Part shown: positions 12,852-24,211 of the stretch, piece by piece
Position numbering within the stretch: position 1 is the first letter of the stretch
How the letters are laid out: each line of letters starts with the position of its first letter
NCBI GenBank assembly: GCA_037176725.1
Contig: JAZBRS010000044.1
Span: 8,122,001-8,186,000 of the forward strand
Origin: Posidonia oceanica
Taxonomy: Eukaryota; Streptophyta; Magnoliopsida; Alismatales; Posidoniaceae
Direction: 5' to 3'
Length of the DNA stretch: 64,000 nucleotides
The notes under the pieces: model-generated
Databases searched by the model: none
Seen by the model: the letters and a program-made list of their open reading frames with translations, nothing else
What the model was told of the DNA's origin: nothing
Program-made: the position numbers and the translations under genes

Positions 12852-13400
12852 GAGCGAGGTCAAGCGAAGCGAGGCCGCTGCTCAGGGTTGACAAGACACC
12901 CCATCTGACTGACGGGAGCAAAGGTTTGCTATGGGCGTGAGCTACTTATTCGGCAGATGCACCGAAAATCGTAGCCCGTTGCCGCAATGCAAAGATGCAG
13001 GAGCGGATGGATGAGATGCAAAGTATGTAATGCATGCTAATGCAAATGCAATGCAAATGTTAGTACAGAAGTTAGTGCAACTAGAATGCTGATGCAGCAG
13101 AAAATGATGGTGATGTTGGACTAGTATGCAGTGCTAGAAAGGTAAAGGTGCAAAAGGGTGATGCAAGAGAAGAGTGCTAAAAAGGAAACGCGATGTGGCG
13201 CAAAAGACTCGGCAAGCAGGCCAAATTTGCGTGACAAGGCGAGAAAGAAAAGTGTAGCTTGTCCCCACTTGGGGAGCAAGCTAGCAAAAAGGGTGCGAGG
13301 GGAGAGAGGCCGACTCTCCGATCGCAGAGGGATGCGGGACTTTGCTTTCCTGGGGCAAAGTCACGCGAAGAGGGTGATAAGGTGTCGGGCTTATCGGCCG
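12852..13400. other. 3' untranslated part of element B between polypurine tract and tandem arrays
   Basis: No gene is apparent. The region includes ATGCAAATGC-type short words (13000-13080). One forward ORF (13158-13463) runs antisense to the element and has no recognisable domain. Confidence 0.6.
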
Positions 13401-14345
13401 GATAGTTTACGGTCCTATCAACCGGAAGTGATAGTTTACGGACCTATCAACCGGAAGCGATAGTTTACGGACCTATCAACCGGAAACAGTTGTGAGTGAT
13501 AGTTACTGGATATCAGCCGTACAACATGATTGTGCAGGATAGTTTACGGTCCTATGAACCGGGAGCGATAGTTTACGGGCCTATCAACCAGGAGCGATAG
13601 TTTACGGGCCTATCAACCGAGAGCGATAGTTTACGGTCCTATCAACCGGTAGCACAATCCATGAGTGATAGTTACTGAAGATCAGCCGTATAACGTAAAT
13701 GCCAGAGAATGATAGTTTACGGTCCTATCAACCGGGAGCGATAGTTTACGGGCCTATCAACCGGGAGCAATAGTTTACGGTCCTATCAACCGGAAAGGGC
13801 ATTTGCGAGTGATAGTTACTGGATATCAGCCGTATAACATGATTGGCGCAGCAATAGTTTACGGTCCTATCAACCGAAAGTGATAGTTTACGGACCTATC
13901 AACCGGGAGCGATAGTTTACGGACCTATCAACCAGAAAGCGCAATCATGAGGGATAGTTACTGGTTATCAGCCGTATAATGCAATTGCAAGTTATAGTTT
14001 ACGGTCCTATCAACCGGAAGCGATAGTTTACGGGCCTATCAACCGGGAGCGATAGTTTACAGACCTATCAACCGGAAGCGATAGTTTACGGTCCTATCAA
14101 CCGGAAAATGCAATTGCAAGGGACAGTTACTGGATGTCAGCCGTATAACGTAATTGCAAGTGATAGTTTTGGATATCAGCCGAGGATGAGTTTTGGATCA
14201 TCAGCCAGAGAATGATAATTTACGGCCCTATCAACCGGAAAGTGCAATTACGAGGGACAGTTACTGGATGTCAGCCGTATAACACAACTGCGAGCTGGAT
14301 AAGACACCAGCCCAAGATGATAGTTTACGGTCCTATCGACCGAAA
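13401..14345. repeat. 29-bp tandem array with higher-order structure (TR1)
   Basis: The basic unit is GATAGTTTACGG plus TCCTATCAACCGG and a short tail, about 29 bp. Groups of three or four units are followed by a different ~60-bp segment containing GTTACTGGATATCAGCCGTA, and this composite repeats several times. Each 29-bp unit contains a GATAG...CTATC dyad followed by CCGG. It lies between integrase and the 3' LTR, the part of Tat-lineage elements known for tandem repeats. Confidence 0.92.
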
Positions 14346-14612
14346 AGAGCAGAGATTGATTGATTGATGATTGATTGATTGATTGATGATTGATATTGAT
14401 AAGAAAAAGAGGATTGATTGATATTGATAAGAAAAAGAGTGATTGATTGATGATGATTGATTGATTGATTGATGATTGATATTGATAAGAAAAAGAGGAT
14501 TGATTGATATTGATAAGAAAAAGAGTAATTGATTGATGATGATTGATTGATTGATTGATGATTGATATTGATAAGAAAAAGAGGATTGATTGATATTGAT
14601 AAGAAAAAGAGA
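14346..14612. repeat. GATT-rich tandem repeats (TR2)
   Basis: Runs of GATTGATTGAT alternate with GATATTGATAAGAAAAAGAG. The segment is copied about three times with a period near 90-120 bp. Confidence 0.88.
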
Positions 14613-15180
14613 GTGATAAGATATTGGACTTATCGACCGGCAAAGGGAAAGGGGTGATAAGATATCGGACTTATCGGCCGGTAAATGAATAAAAGAATAG
14701 AATGATAAGATATCGGACTTATCGGCCGGCAAAGAGGGGATGAAGGAATGATAAGATATCGGACTTATCGGCCGGCAAAGGGAAAGAGATGATAAGATAT
14801 CGGACTTATTGGTCGGAAAATGAATGAAAGAATAGAATGATAAGATATCGGACTTATCGGCCGGCAAATGGGGGATAAGGGAGTGATAAGTTATCGGACT
14901 TATCGGTCGGCAAAGGGAAAGAGATGATAAGATATCGGACTTATCGACCGGCAAATGAATGAAAGAATAGAATGATAAGATATCGGCCGGCAAAGGGTGG
15001 ATGAAGGAGTGATTAGATATCGGACTTATCGGCCGGCAAAGGAAAAGAGATGATAAGATATCAGACTTATCGGCCAACAAATGAATAAAAGAATAGAATG
15101 ATAAGATATCGGACTTATCGGCCAGCAAAGAGGGGATGAAGAAATGATAAGATATCGGACTTATCGGTCGGCAAATGAAT
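14613..15180. repeat. GATAAGATATCGGACTTATC tandem array (TR3)
   Basis: About thirteen units share a 20-bp core, GATAAGATATCGGACTTATC, followed by GGCCGGCAAA and a tail of one of three kinds, giving unit lengths near 40, 45 and 47 bp. The three tail types tend to follow one another in a fixed order, a three-unit higher-order repeat. The core holds a GATAA...TTATC dyad around the palindrome GATATC. Confidence 0.9.
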
Positions 15181-15244
15181 GGGTTTCGCGAGAGCGAATC
15201 ATCTCATGATGCCAGGAATACCATGAGAGAAAGAGAGGGAGAAT

Positions 15245-15280
15245 GATACCAAGGGGCGATCAAAAGATGCCCCTGGTATC
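15245..15280. other. Long hairpin in the 3' untranslated part of B
   Basis: GATACCAAGGGGC (15245-15257) pairs with GCCCCTGGTATC (15269-15280) with one bulged base and an 11-base loop. GATACC recurs at 15285. The role is unknown; it could be an RNA structure of the element transcript. Confidence 0.75.
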
Positions 15281-15875
15281 AGGATGATACCAGAAGTTGG
15301 CCAACGCGTCCTTGGCATCGAAAGTAGAGGATGAAGACAAAACTGTCGTGTTTGCCAGACGAGTAGTTTGGGGTACTAGCCTGAAGATGATGACAGGTTG
15401 ACGGACCTATCGCCGAGCAGTTAGGGGTGCCAGCCCGTTGATGAAGATCCAGATGACGGTGCCCGGTAGCTTGTTCGCTCAGACGTCATGGGTCGGCGGT
15501 TGGGTTGACTGATGAGGACTTTTCCCGTGGTGTTTGGCAGCAAGTCTGGCCAGGGGCCCTGCAGATATGATCGATATGATGATGTATGCACTTGAAGCAG
15601 TTTTGAAATGCAAACAGGTGGCTCAGAACGCCTTTGTATTGATTGAACTTGATTACATGCTTTTGATAGGCCAAAAGTTTACAGCAGAAAGATAAGCAGA
15701 TAGCTACATGGACGCTCTAGTCGGTCCTGGCTTTCTTCGCCTTTCTAGAGTCAGGGAACTGAGGAGCGCTAGGAGGTATCTCACTGATGGGCCAGAAAGC
15801 TTGTACCTTCGACAGACATTCGGGAGTGCACCCCGAGCCTTGTGCAGATGCCAGGTAAGTGGGCCGCACTCCATG
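15281..15875. other. 3' untranslated part of element B, upstream of the tandem arrays in element sense
   Basis: I see no gene. Plus-strand ORFs here are antisense shadows of the element. Confidence 0.5.
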
Positions 15876-16903
15876 CTACATGAGATCGGCCAGTTTTGCA
15901 GTAGCAGATGCTGTCCCGTAAGGATATGCCTGAAGTAGCTTTGGGACTGTGCTGTCTATGAAGGCGCCCTCCTGGAGTCCGAACTGCCGCATGACCCGCA
16001 TGGGGTGGTACTCCACGCCCCCAGTGAATCCAAGCAGCACCACGAGTCGCACGTCGCGGGTATTGAAGAAGATAGTGAAGGGCTCAGCCGTAGACGGGAT
16101 GATGCGCCAGGTGACGGTATCGTCCGTCAGCTCAGATAACTTCTTGTATTCCTCGGGGACCTTCCTAATTGTCATGGCGTGGCCGCTGTTGTAGTATGTT
16201 TCAATAATATGGCCCCGGGGGCGCAGCAAGTCCAGTTCAAGATGTGCAGCCAGCCAGATCTGTACTAGCACTCTGCAGCTGTGGAAGTGGTGGCAGTGGT
16301 GGGAGATGCGGTCCAGTCCGCAGTAAGTTTCAGCCAAGACAACTGGTGCTAGGTCGATCTGCCTAGTCACCGCAGCTAATGCGATTTCAGCAATTTCTAT
16401 CGCGACTGTCATCCGGCCATGAGTGAAGATCAGCTCTCCCAGAAATCGGGTGACAAATCCTCTCCGAGTTCAGCACGCTTGTCTATGATTTCATAAAAGT
16501 AGTGCAAGCGCATCATGGGCGCGGGGCCGCTGGTGTAGATCAATCTTTGCAGGCACCTGTCAGTAGATAACCCAGATAGCTTGCAGAAGACCGCTATGTA
16601 TTTGTCACGCCTCATGAAAATTGGCGGTCCCATCAGCCGGGAGAAGCCACAGATTCGGCGCACCTCTTCCAGAGTAGGTGTCAGTTCAGTTCTTCCAAAG
16701 CGGAAGACATGGTGCGCCGGCTTCCAGAATCTTGCGGCGGCGCAGAGGAGATGGCAGCTCACTTCGACATCAACCGCTTTCAGTAGCTTTGTAGGTATGC
16801 CCCAGAGGCGCAGTTTCTCGCAGTCTTCCTGAGTAAGCTTGCCAATCCAGCCCCGCAGGGCTTCAGAATAGTGCACTGGGGTTTCAAGAGTTGGATATCC
16901 CAT
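15876..16903 (-). pseudogene. Plant mobile domain (PMD) protein captured in element B, frameshifted
   Basis: Two overlapping-in-sense frames make one PMD-type protein. The first (16903 to 16430, 157 aa) has HVFRFGRTELTPTLEEVRRI followed by CGF, the typical early PMD segment in which a pattern of aromatic and acidic residues precedes a Gly. The second (16412 to 15876, 178 aa) has RMTVAIEIAEIALAAV, a CHHFHSCRVLVQIWLAAHL segment and the late signature VEYHPMRVMRQFGLQ. The second frame stays open upstream of its ATG, so a frameshift near 16440-16500 separates them. PMD proteins are plant-specific, are found in host genes and in several transposon types, and have no proven reaction. It lies on the same strand as pol, after integrase. 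A possible splice acceptor ending AACAG lies about 16954 on the minus strand. Confidence 0.75.
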
Positions 16904-18463
16904 GGCGCAAGCCGCAGGGGTACAAGCAGATGCTGTAGAGCTTGAAGGTACCTGTTATCAATATTGCAGACAGTCAGATCACACAGGCATATAATCCTTT
17001 GCAGAAAGTAGAATCTGAGACTGATAAAGCAGTTCAACCATGTATTCAGCAGTTAATATCAGAGTAAAACAGCTAAACAATCATAAGCAGGAAAGATCTG
17101 TAGCAGTCTTGTTGACACGGGGGCGAGGACTGGCAGGAGATCTGGACCAGCGCAGCTCGAGCGACGTTAACGCGTGCTTGGCAAGGAGTACTGTCTCAGG
17201 GCCGAAGCGAGTTGCAGAGCGGGACAATTGATAGGAAGGAAAGGATGATTGAAGATGCATGTATGCATGATGCAGGTTGGTGTGCTTAAGAGATGATTAG
17301 TATGCTTTTGTGCCCTCAGCATACGGAGTGCTTTGGTGCCTGCTGTAGAGGAAAGGAGTGATCCCTGACTCACTGGGCCCTACTCGGACTCTTAGCTTGC
17401 TGGTGGTACTCCGGAATGGGTGTTGGCAGTATACAGGTGGTGGTGGTGTGAGGACAGGTTACCTGCCGAGCTCTTAGGACCTACACCTACTTTTTCTGCT
17501 CTTTTTTTTTTGATTTCTCCCTCGTGGGTATGCAGCCTTTCTCTACCCCTAGCTAGGAGATGGTAAGTGTTTCTTCTTAGAGGCAAGTGGTAGACCCTTT
17601 TAGGCTTACACCCTTGGGTTTCTTGTAAGGTACGGGGGGAATGATGTTGCCTGTATTTTTGGGCTGAATCTTACCCTTTTTCTTTTCTTCCTTTTTTTTT
17701 TCTTTTCTTGCTTTTTCTCCCCCTTTTTTTTGTTTTTGTTCTATTTCTTTTTTTGCTTGTTTGGTTTCTCTCTTTTTTCTTCTTCTCTTTTTTTTCACAG
17801 GCTTTTGCTATCCCCATTTTGGTGGCACAAGAAGGGTGTTTGGGTTGTAATGGATGTGGACTTTGGGTCTGCTATGTGATGGGTAGAAGGAGCAGGGTTA
17901 GACTGCACACCCCTATCTCTAGGGCCAGCTTCTGTCTTCGTCTTCTGTTCCTTGGATGTGCCCAAGCCTAGATGTCTATTCTCACTTTTTTCAACTCACA
18001 TCCTAACATTTTTTCTCCCTCAGAGGTGTATGTCCTTACGAGTTTAGGTAGTTCGCCTACCCTGTTTGGTGGTGGCTCCCTCACATGCTAAGGCGTCTAA
18101 GTAGTGCCGGGTGAGGCAGGGTGGACTCTTTCCAGAGTAGGCAAGCACTTCCGATTTTCATCACTGGGCAAAAGATGCAATATGCGACTTGAGAGAATGA
18201 TGATGATGATTTGAAAAGGATTGATGCATGCTTTGAGAGGACGACGATGATGATTTGAAAAGGATTGATGCATGTGTAGGATAGAGGATGACGGTGATGA
18301 TTTGAAAAGGATTGATGTATGAGTAGGATAGAAGAAGTACGAGTGCATGTTGAAGAACAAAAGTAAGAAACAAGATAGCAGATGCAAGAAGGATGGGGAT
18401 GCAAGAAGTGAGAATGTAAATGTGTGGGTGGGAGAAGAGTATCCGCAACGGAGCCGGCTTCGG
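16904..18463 (-). other. Spacer between integrase and the PMD frame
   Basis: No gene is supported. 17490-17800 is a T-rich run on the plus strand, so purine-rich on the element strand, and the Lys/Glu-rich ORF at 17577-17798 is low complexity. Confidence 0.6.
18182..18330. repeat. Three ~52-bp tandem repeats
   Basis: GATGATTTGAAAAGGATTGA followed by TGCATG or TGTATG occurs three times, separated by short GA-rich tails. Confidence 0.85.
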
Positions 18464-20008
18464 CTACTGATAGTACTTCTTGAGGTAGCAGAGGTTGACG
18501 GGCTCAGACTACTCGACCTGATCCATATCCTCAAGAGTTACGGCGCCGCTCAAGAAGACTTGCTTCACCACAAAGGGGCCATGCCAGTTAGGTCGGAATT
18601 TCCCTCGACCATCAAGCAAGTGAATGGCGTGTAGAACAAGGTCCCCTGTCTGGAAGCCTCTCGGCTGAACTTTCTTCAAGTATGACGTGGCCATTCTCTT
18701 TTGATAGCAGTGAGCATTATGCATAGCTTGCAGCTTGTGCTCATCAATCAGGTTCAGTTGGACGCAGCGGTCTTCGACCCATTCTGCTTCATCCAACTCA
18801 GCTTCGCATAGGATCCGCAGTGAGGGGATCTCTACCTCGACAGGCAGCACCGCCTCCATGCCGTACACTAGAGAGTACGGGGTGGCGCCTGTTGAAGTGC
18901 GGACAGATGTCCTATACGCCCAGAGTGCGTAAGGAAGCTTGTCGTGCCAGTCCTTATGAGTTTTTGCCATTTTCTTCAGGATTTTTACCAGATTTTTGTT
19001 GGCGGACTCCACTGCACCGTTCATCTGTGGTCGGTAAGGCGAGGATCTGTGATGCTTGATGTTGAGGCTCTGCAGATAGTCTTTGATCCTCTTAGCAATG
19101 AAGTTTGTGCCATTGTCTGATATAATTACATGCGAGACCCCGTACCGGGCTATGATATTGTTTCTGATGAACTTTTCTGTAGCCACGGCAGTCACCGTCT
19201 TGTAGGAGGTCGCTTCCACCTATTTAGTGAAGTAATCAATCGCTACCAGAATGTAACGCTGACCATTAGAAGCTAGAGGGTGGATGGCGCCAATGATATC
19301 AATCCCCCAGGTGGAGAAGGGCCATGGCGACGACATGTTGTGCAGTTCTTGAGGGGGCGCCTGAATAAAGCTACCGTGTACTTGGCAATTATGGCATCTG
19401 CGCACAAATCGGCAACAGTCGGCCTCCATAGTCAGCCAGTAGTATCCTTGCAGCATTATTTTCTTGGCCAGGAGGACGCCATTCATGTGCGGGCCGCAGG
19501 TCCCCGCATGCACTTGAAGCATCAGCGCATTCGCCTCTGATTTGTTTAAGCAGCGCAGGAGCATTTGATTGTATGATCTTTTGTACAACTGTCCCGCCCC
19601 CAATACATACTTTGACGCCAGACGTGTCAAAGTTCTCTTGTCCACTGCCGAGGTACCAGGTGGAAAGCTGCCAGACTCCACGAAAGCTTTTATGTCTTTG
19701 TACCAGGACTGCTCCTTTGTTGTTGAATCTGCCTCCTCAATGTTCATACAGTGTGCAGGCTGCTCAATGCGAGTAATAGATACATCCACTGTGCTATCTT
19801 CAGGTATACTGAGCCAGGACGCCAGAGTAGCTAATGCATCTGCATATGCGTTCCTTGCTCGGTTCATGTATGTGAAGCGGATGCTTGCAAATTGTTCTAT
19901 CAGCTTCAGCAGGTGTTCATGATATGGCAATAGCTTCGGATCTTTCATTTTCCACTCGCCATTGACTTGAGAGATCACCAGCATAGCATCACCGTGCACC
20001 AGCAGCCT
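18464..20008 (-). pseudogene. Element B pol: end of second RNase H, then integrase (two in-frame stops)
   Basis: The first ~65 codons complete the archaeal-type RNase H (LVISQVNGEW, ADALATLASWL). The integrase zinc-binding part follows, with His residues in HAGTCGPH and Cys residues in CHNCQ. The catalytic core has all three acidic positions: WGIDIIG, SDNGTNF and GAVESANK. A C-terminal segment with PNWHGPF follows. TAG at 19220-19222 replaces the residue after DYFTK, where relatives have Trp. TAG at 18509-18511 likewise falls at an expected Trp. The frame ends at TAG 18464-18466, just after LKKYYQ. Integrase would insert the cDNA; this copy cannot make it in one piece. Confidence 0.92.
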
Positions 20009-20608
20009 TTACACCTCATGCTCGAGGGTGACATTCAGTCCTAGGATGCATGCCTCGTACTCTGCTTCGATGTTGGTGCATTTGAAGGTCAGCTTCCTGG
20101 AGAAGGGAATCATCTGTCCCTGAGGCGTTGTCAGCACTGCGCCTACGTCTCGACCTTTTTTGTTTACAGCACCATCAAAGTATAGCTGCCATTGCTCCTG
20201 ATCTTCAGGGTCTTTGTCTTCAGAGTCCTCCATTGCAAATAGAATGTCTTCATCTGGAAACTGCGTCTGGAGTGGCTGATATTCAGGTAGTGGGAGATCA
20301 GCAAGATGGTCTGCCATAGCTTGGCCCTTCATAGATTTCTGCGTGACAAAGGTGATGTCGTACTGAGACAGTAGCACCTGCCACTTAATACATCTGCCTA
20401 CCATGGCCAGTTTTTGAAAGAGGAACTTAATAGGATCATGCCGGCACAAGAGCTGAATTGGGTATGCCATCATGTAGTGTCTTAATTTCTGTGCAGCCCA
20501 GACAAGGGATAGGCAGGTCTTCTCTATTGTACTGTACCTGGCTTCGCATTCATTGAACTTCTTCCTTAGGTAGTAGATGGCGCGCTCCTTTCTACCAGAT
20601 TCATCGTG
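20009..20608 (-). pseudogene. Element B pol: first RNase H and start of second RNase H
   Basis: Same frame as RT. The first RNase H contains HDESGRKERAIYYL, EARYSTIEKTC, LVWAAQKLRHYM and GQAMADHLADL. After an acidic linker with MEDSEDKDPEDQ the second, archaeal-type RNase H begins at WQLYFDGAV and continues PFSRKLTFKCTNIEAEYEAC. Two RNase H regions in series mark the Tat lineage. TAA at 20009-20011 interrupts the second domain just before its HGD motif. Confidence 0.9.
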
Positions 20609-21187
20609 CTAGCCCAAGAAGGCGCCCATGGAATGCTGCGTGGTAGAAAGGTAGAGAAGCAAGGGTCTCCCTGGAGTGGGGGGAACCAAGACAGGAGGCT
20701 TAATCAGTAGCTGCTTCATCTTGGCAAATGCAGCCTGACACTCCTCGCTCCAATGAATCTGCGTATTCTTCTTCAGGAGCTTGAACATAGGTTCATAGAT
20801 GGGCGTAAGCTGTGCAATGAAGCGACTGATGTATTGTAAACGCCCAAGCAGACCTCTGACCTCCTTTTCAGTCCGAGGGGGTGGCATATCAACGATGGCT
20901 TTTGCCTTCATCGGGTCTACCTCAATCCCCCTTTGACTAACAATGTAGCCCAGCAGTTTCCCAGATGACACCCCGAATACACACTTGTTGGGGTTCAGGC
21001 GCAGCTTGTACTTCCGTAGACGGGTGAAGAGCTTCTTTAGATAGGCAAGATGATCTTCAGGCTCTTTGGTTTTAGCAATCATGTCGTCTACGTAGACCTC
21101 CACTTCTTGTTGCATGAGGTCGTGGAACAGCGCAGTCATGGCCCTCTGATAGGTTGCATCAGCATTCTTCAGCCCGAACGGCATGAC
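20609..21187 (-). pseudogene. Element B pol: reverse transcriptase, C-terminal half
   Basis: It begins VMPFGLKNADATYQRAM and has the catalytic YVDDM, whose YVDD is encoded at 21083-21094. RLNPNKCVFGV, GYIVSQRGIEVDP and LLGRLQYISRF, typical of Ty3/gypsy palm and thumb, follow. It ends at the beginning of the first RNase H (LLLYLSTTQ). The frame stops at TAG 20609-20611, where relatives have Gln or another residue before HDESG. It is in the same frame as the preceding block, so the only break is the stop at 21188-21190. Confidence 0.93.
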
Positions 21188-23275
21188 TTAGTAGCAGAAG
21201 ACTCCCCAAGGGGTGATGAATGAAGTTTTTTCCATGTCTTCTTCTGCCATTTTAATCTGATTGTATCCAGAAAAGCCGTCCATGAAAGAGAGCATCTTGT
21301 GGCCCGCTGTATTGTCGACTAGGACGTCAATGTGAGGCAATGGGAAGTCGTCCTTGGGATTCGCCTTGTTCAGGTCCTTATAGTCGATGCAGATCTGGAC
21401 GCGGCCGTCTTTCTTGGGCACAGGTACTATGTTTGCCAGCCACTCAGGATAAAGAACGACCTTGAGGAAATTGACTCTGTGCTGTTTCATGATCTCTTCT
21501 TTGATCATAAGCAGCCACTGCGGTCGCCATCTTCTCAGCTTCTGCTTTACTGGCTTGGCATCTGGGTCCAGGGATAGATTGTGCACCACTATCTCTATGT
21601 CAAGGCCAACCATATCTTCGTAACTCGAGGCGAAGACATCCGCATATTCTTTTAGGAATGCGATGAACTCTACTTGAGCCTGGGGGGACAGCTGGGCACT
21701 GATGCGAACTTCTCTGACTTCCTCAGCTGTGCCGATATTGACAACCTCTGTTTCTTCTTCAACATGGAGGTTGGGGCCTTCTGGGTCGTCGTCGTAGGGT
21801 AGAAACTCGGGGAATGGTTCGTCAGTCTCGTCCTCGCCCGTGTCATCCTCCTCTCCATAAGCAATAAGTTCTGAGAGGATCTCTTTCTCAAAAGAGGGAT
21901 TTGTGATGTCGAAAGAGTGTATGTGTTCCACTGCTTGGCCCTGGTGACGCTTCAGGATGGTCACGCTTACTCGAGTATTCTTGTAGCCTCGGTGCGCGAC
22001 CTCCGTCCTGGCAACTTCTTCTATCTGCTCTGGCCTGGCTGATTCTGCTGAGTGCTCTGCTGATTCTGCTGAGGGCCTTGTTGATTCTACCACTGATACT
22101 GCTGATGGCCCTGCTATTGAGGCTGCTGATGATTCTGTTGTTGATTCTACTTTCTGCTCTGTTGCTGCTGCTGCTTGGATTGCTAGTGTTTCCTCCTCTG
22201 AGTCTTCTAGTGTGCTTGTGGAGGGTACACCGGACTGGCGGCTGATCTGGGCACTGCCGCTTGCTATACTGCCTAAGTGAGGCATGTGTTGCACAAACCA
22301 CCTAGAGCCGCCTTCTGGTTGGAGGGTATTGAGCTCATCTGGTCTAGGGGAGTCCGGCACTGCTGAATCTTCTTCTAGGACCATGATAGAGGCATGGTCT
22401 TCTCGCAGAGGAGGGTCCGTAGCCACGGTTTTCCCTTTCCTTTCTACGGCTTGGTGCTCTGCCAGGTCTTCTGCTATCGACTTGAGCTGTTCTTGATAAA
22501 GTAGCTCTAAGTCGGACATCCATGAATCGACCTGGGCTTCTATCGCCACTCCTTCCTCCTCATCTGAGGGTGAGTCAACGTAGTAGGCACCGGAGGCCTG
22601 CGGCACTAGCCCGGTTGCAAGATGGATCGCTGCCCTTGGTGTTTGCATGGTCTGGCTCACGGGCGCGCCTGATAGCGGCAGCTTCGGCATGGGAGATCCA
22701 AAGAGACTGGTCAGCGAGGCCACAGAAGGGTACGCTGCCAAGGTCACCGCTATAGTTAGAGGGCAGGCAGAGGTGCTCTTCTGAGGGCTCAAGGGCCGGG
22801 AGACTATGATGCTCAACTGGTCCTCTGCAACTAGTGGTGACGGTGTGAGTGCGGCTTCTGACACCATGGGGTCCTGCCATGTGAGTTGCTGTTCTGCAGC
22901 AGGAGGATGCGAAGCGGACTGCGCCAGCTGCTTCCTCGGTAATGCGGCTGCTGAAACTGGTCGAGTCGCACCGTTGACTGAGTTGTCTGACTGTTCCTCC
23001 AGAGAGAGTGACAGCGGTACTGATGCGACTGCGACCGTAGGTAGCCTGCCTGATTGTGCCAGAAGGAGTGTCTCTGACTTCTGAGCTGCTGCTGCTGCCT
23101 GTGCTTGTAATGTGGATGTGGCTGCAGGAATATTAGAGCTTGTCAATTCCGCCACAGAGCCTGCTGATTTGTCTACTGTATCTGATGAAGGAAGAGCCAA
23201 ACAAACTGACCAGGGCGCTTCCGTGCTGATCTGAGCCTTACTGCTAGTTGGGACTGCCTCTGTTGTGCCAGACTA
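21188..23275 (-). pseudogene. Element B pol: long low-complexity linker and N-terminal half of reverse transcriptase
   Basis: The N-terminal ~430 codons are Ser-, Ala- and Glu-rich with runs like ESAEHSAESA, and are not a recognisable domain. The RT leader follows (LKEYADVFASSYEDM, then PVKQKLRRWRP) and the first RT motifs: VPVPKKDGRVQICIDYKDLN, DFPLPHID and SFMDGFSGYNQI with the first catalytic Asp. TAG at 23273-23275 precedes the block, and TAA at 21188-21190 ends it within the FCY...VMPFGL motif. A linker of this length between protease and RT is unusual; some Ogre elements place an intron there, and no clear splice pair was identified here. Confidence 0.88.
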
Positions 23276-24211
23276 CTCTTCATCCGAGTAGTAGTCCTCA
23301 ACGCAGACCCAATCTTCTGTCGGCACCGCGACTTGATCATCAGTTGATCCCAGAACTCCTGCACTGGTGAAGTTAGTGAGGTCTCTGGGGATGGCTGGTT
23401 CCTGATTCTTCATTTAGAGGCAGTGATCTTCGCTGGGCATGGGCACATAACCAAGGCCTTCAGATTTCCTTCGCTCTGCCGCTACGATCGGCTCTGCGAT
23501 CCCCTGGCCGTGACGCCCGAGCGGTGTACCCTTTATGTAACCCCACCTGTGACATACATTCTTGATCATTCGAAAGGGGTTGTTGTGAACGGCCAAGGAG
23601 TTGGCGCGTTCAAGATCAGGAATGAAGTTAACCGGCTCGCACCGATTAACACGATACAAGGTTTCGGAAGTCTCAGGGTCAAACGGGATAGCTTGTGAAG
23701 AGACGGGGGAGACTGCCTCGATCCGCTCCTTCTCAAAGTTCTTCGCCATGACGACAATGACATCATCACCGCGACGGTACTTTATCATCCGATGGAGGGT
23801 CGAGGAATGGACCTGATGCTTGTGGAGCCAAGGGCGCCCAAGCAGAAGATTGAAGTTCGGCTTCAAGTCGACGACATAGAATTCTACATCAAAAATGACC
23901 GGGCCAATGGCAAGAGGAATAATCAGGATCCCAAGAGCGTTATGGTGGGTGTTGTCAAAAGCTGTCATTCCCTTCACGGTTGGCGTGATGTCCTCGGCTT
24001 TGAATCCGAGTTTGGTTGCAGTACGCAAGGGGCAAACGTTAAGGCCTGACCCGTTATCAACCAGTGTTAGGGGAATGCGAAAGTTTTTGAACTGAACCAT
24101 GACGAACAGGGGTTGATTGTGATTAATCCCCGCCAGAGGCAGCTCATCACTTGTAAAAGAGATGACCTGGGGCTCCGCAATCATCCCTACCATGCTTTCC
24201 AAGGCTGAAGG
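23276..24211 (-). pseudogene. Element B pol: aspartic protease
   Basis: Retropepsin-type protease. The catalytic Asp lies in PLTLVDNGSGLNVCPL, about 55 residues into the frame that starts at 24202, and the flap-side segment is followed by FNLLLGRPWLH. Downstream are KYRRGDDVIVV and a Gly-rich tail with GTPLGRHGQGI. The frame ends at TAA 23414-23416. It normally cuts the Gag-Pol precursor. The active-site motif reads DNGS instead of DTGS or DSGS, as in several Tat-lineage proteases. Confidence 0.88.

Noticed and set aside
14325..15128. 267-codon minus-strand ORF with ISPISYHS-type repeats
   Set aside because: Produced by tandem arrays TR2 and TR3 rather than by a gene.
17577..17798. Lys-rich 73-codon minus-strand ORF
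   Set aside because: Low-complexity A/G run in the element spacer; no domain.
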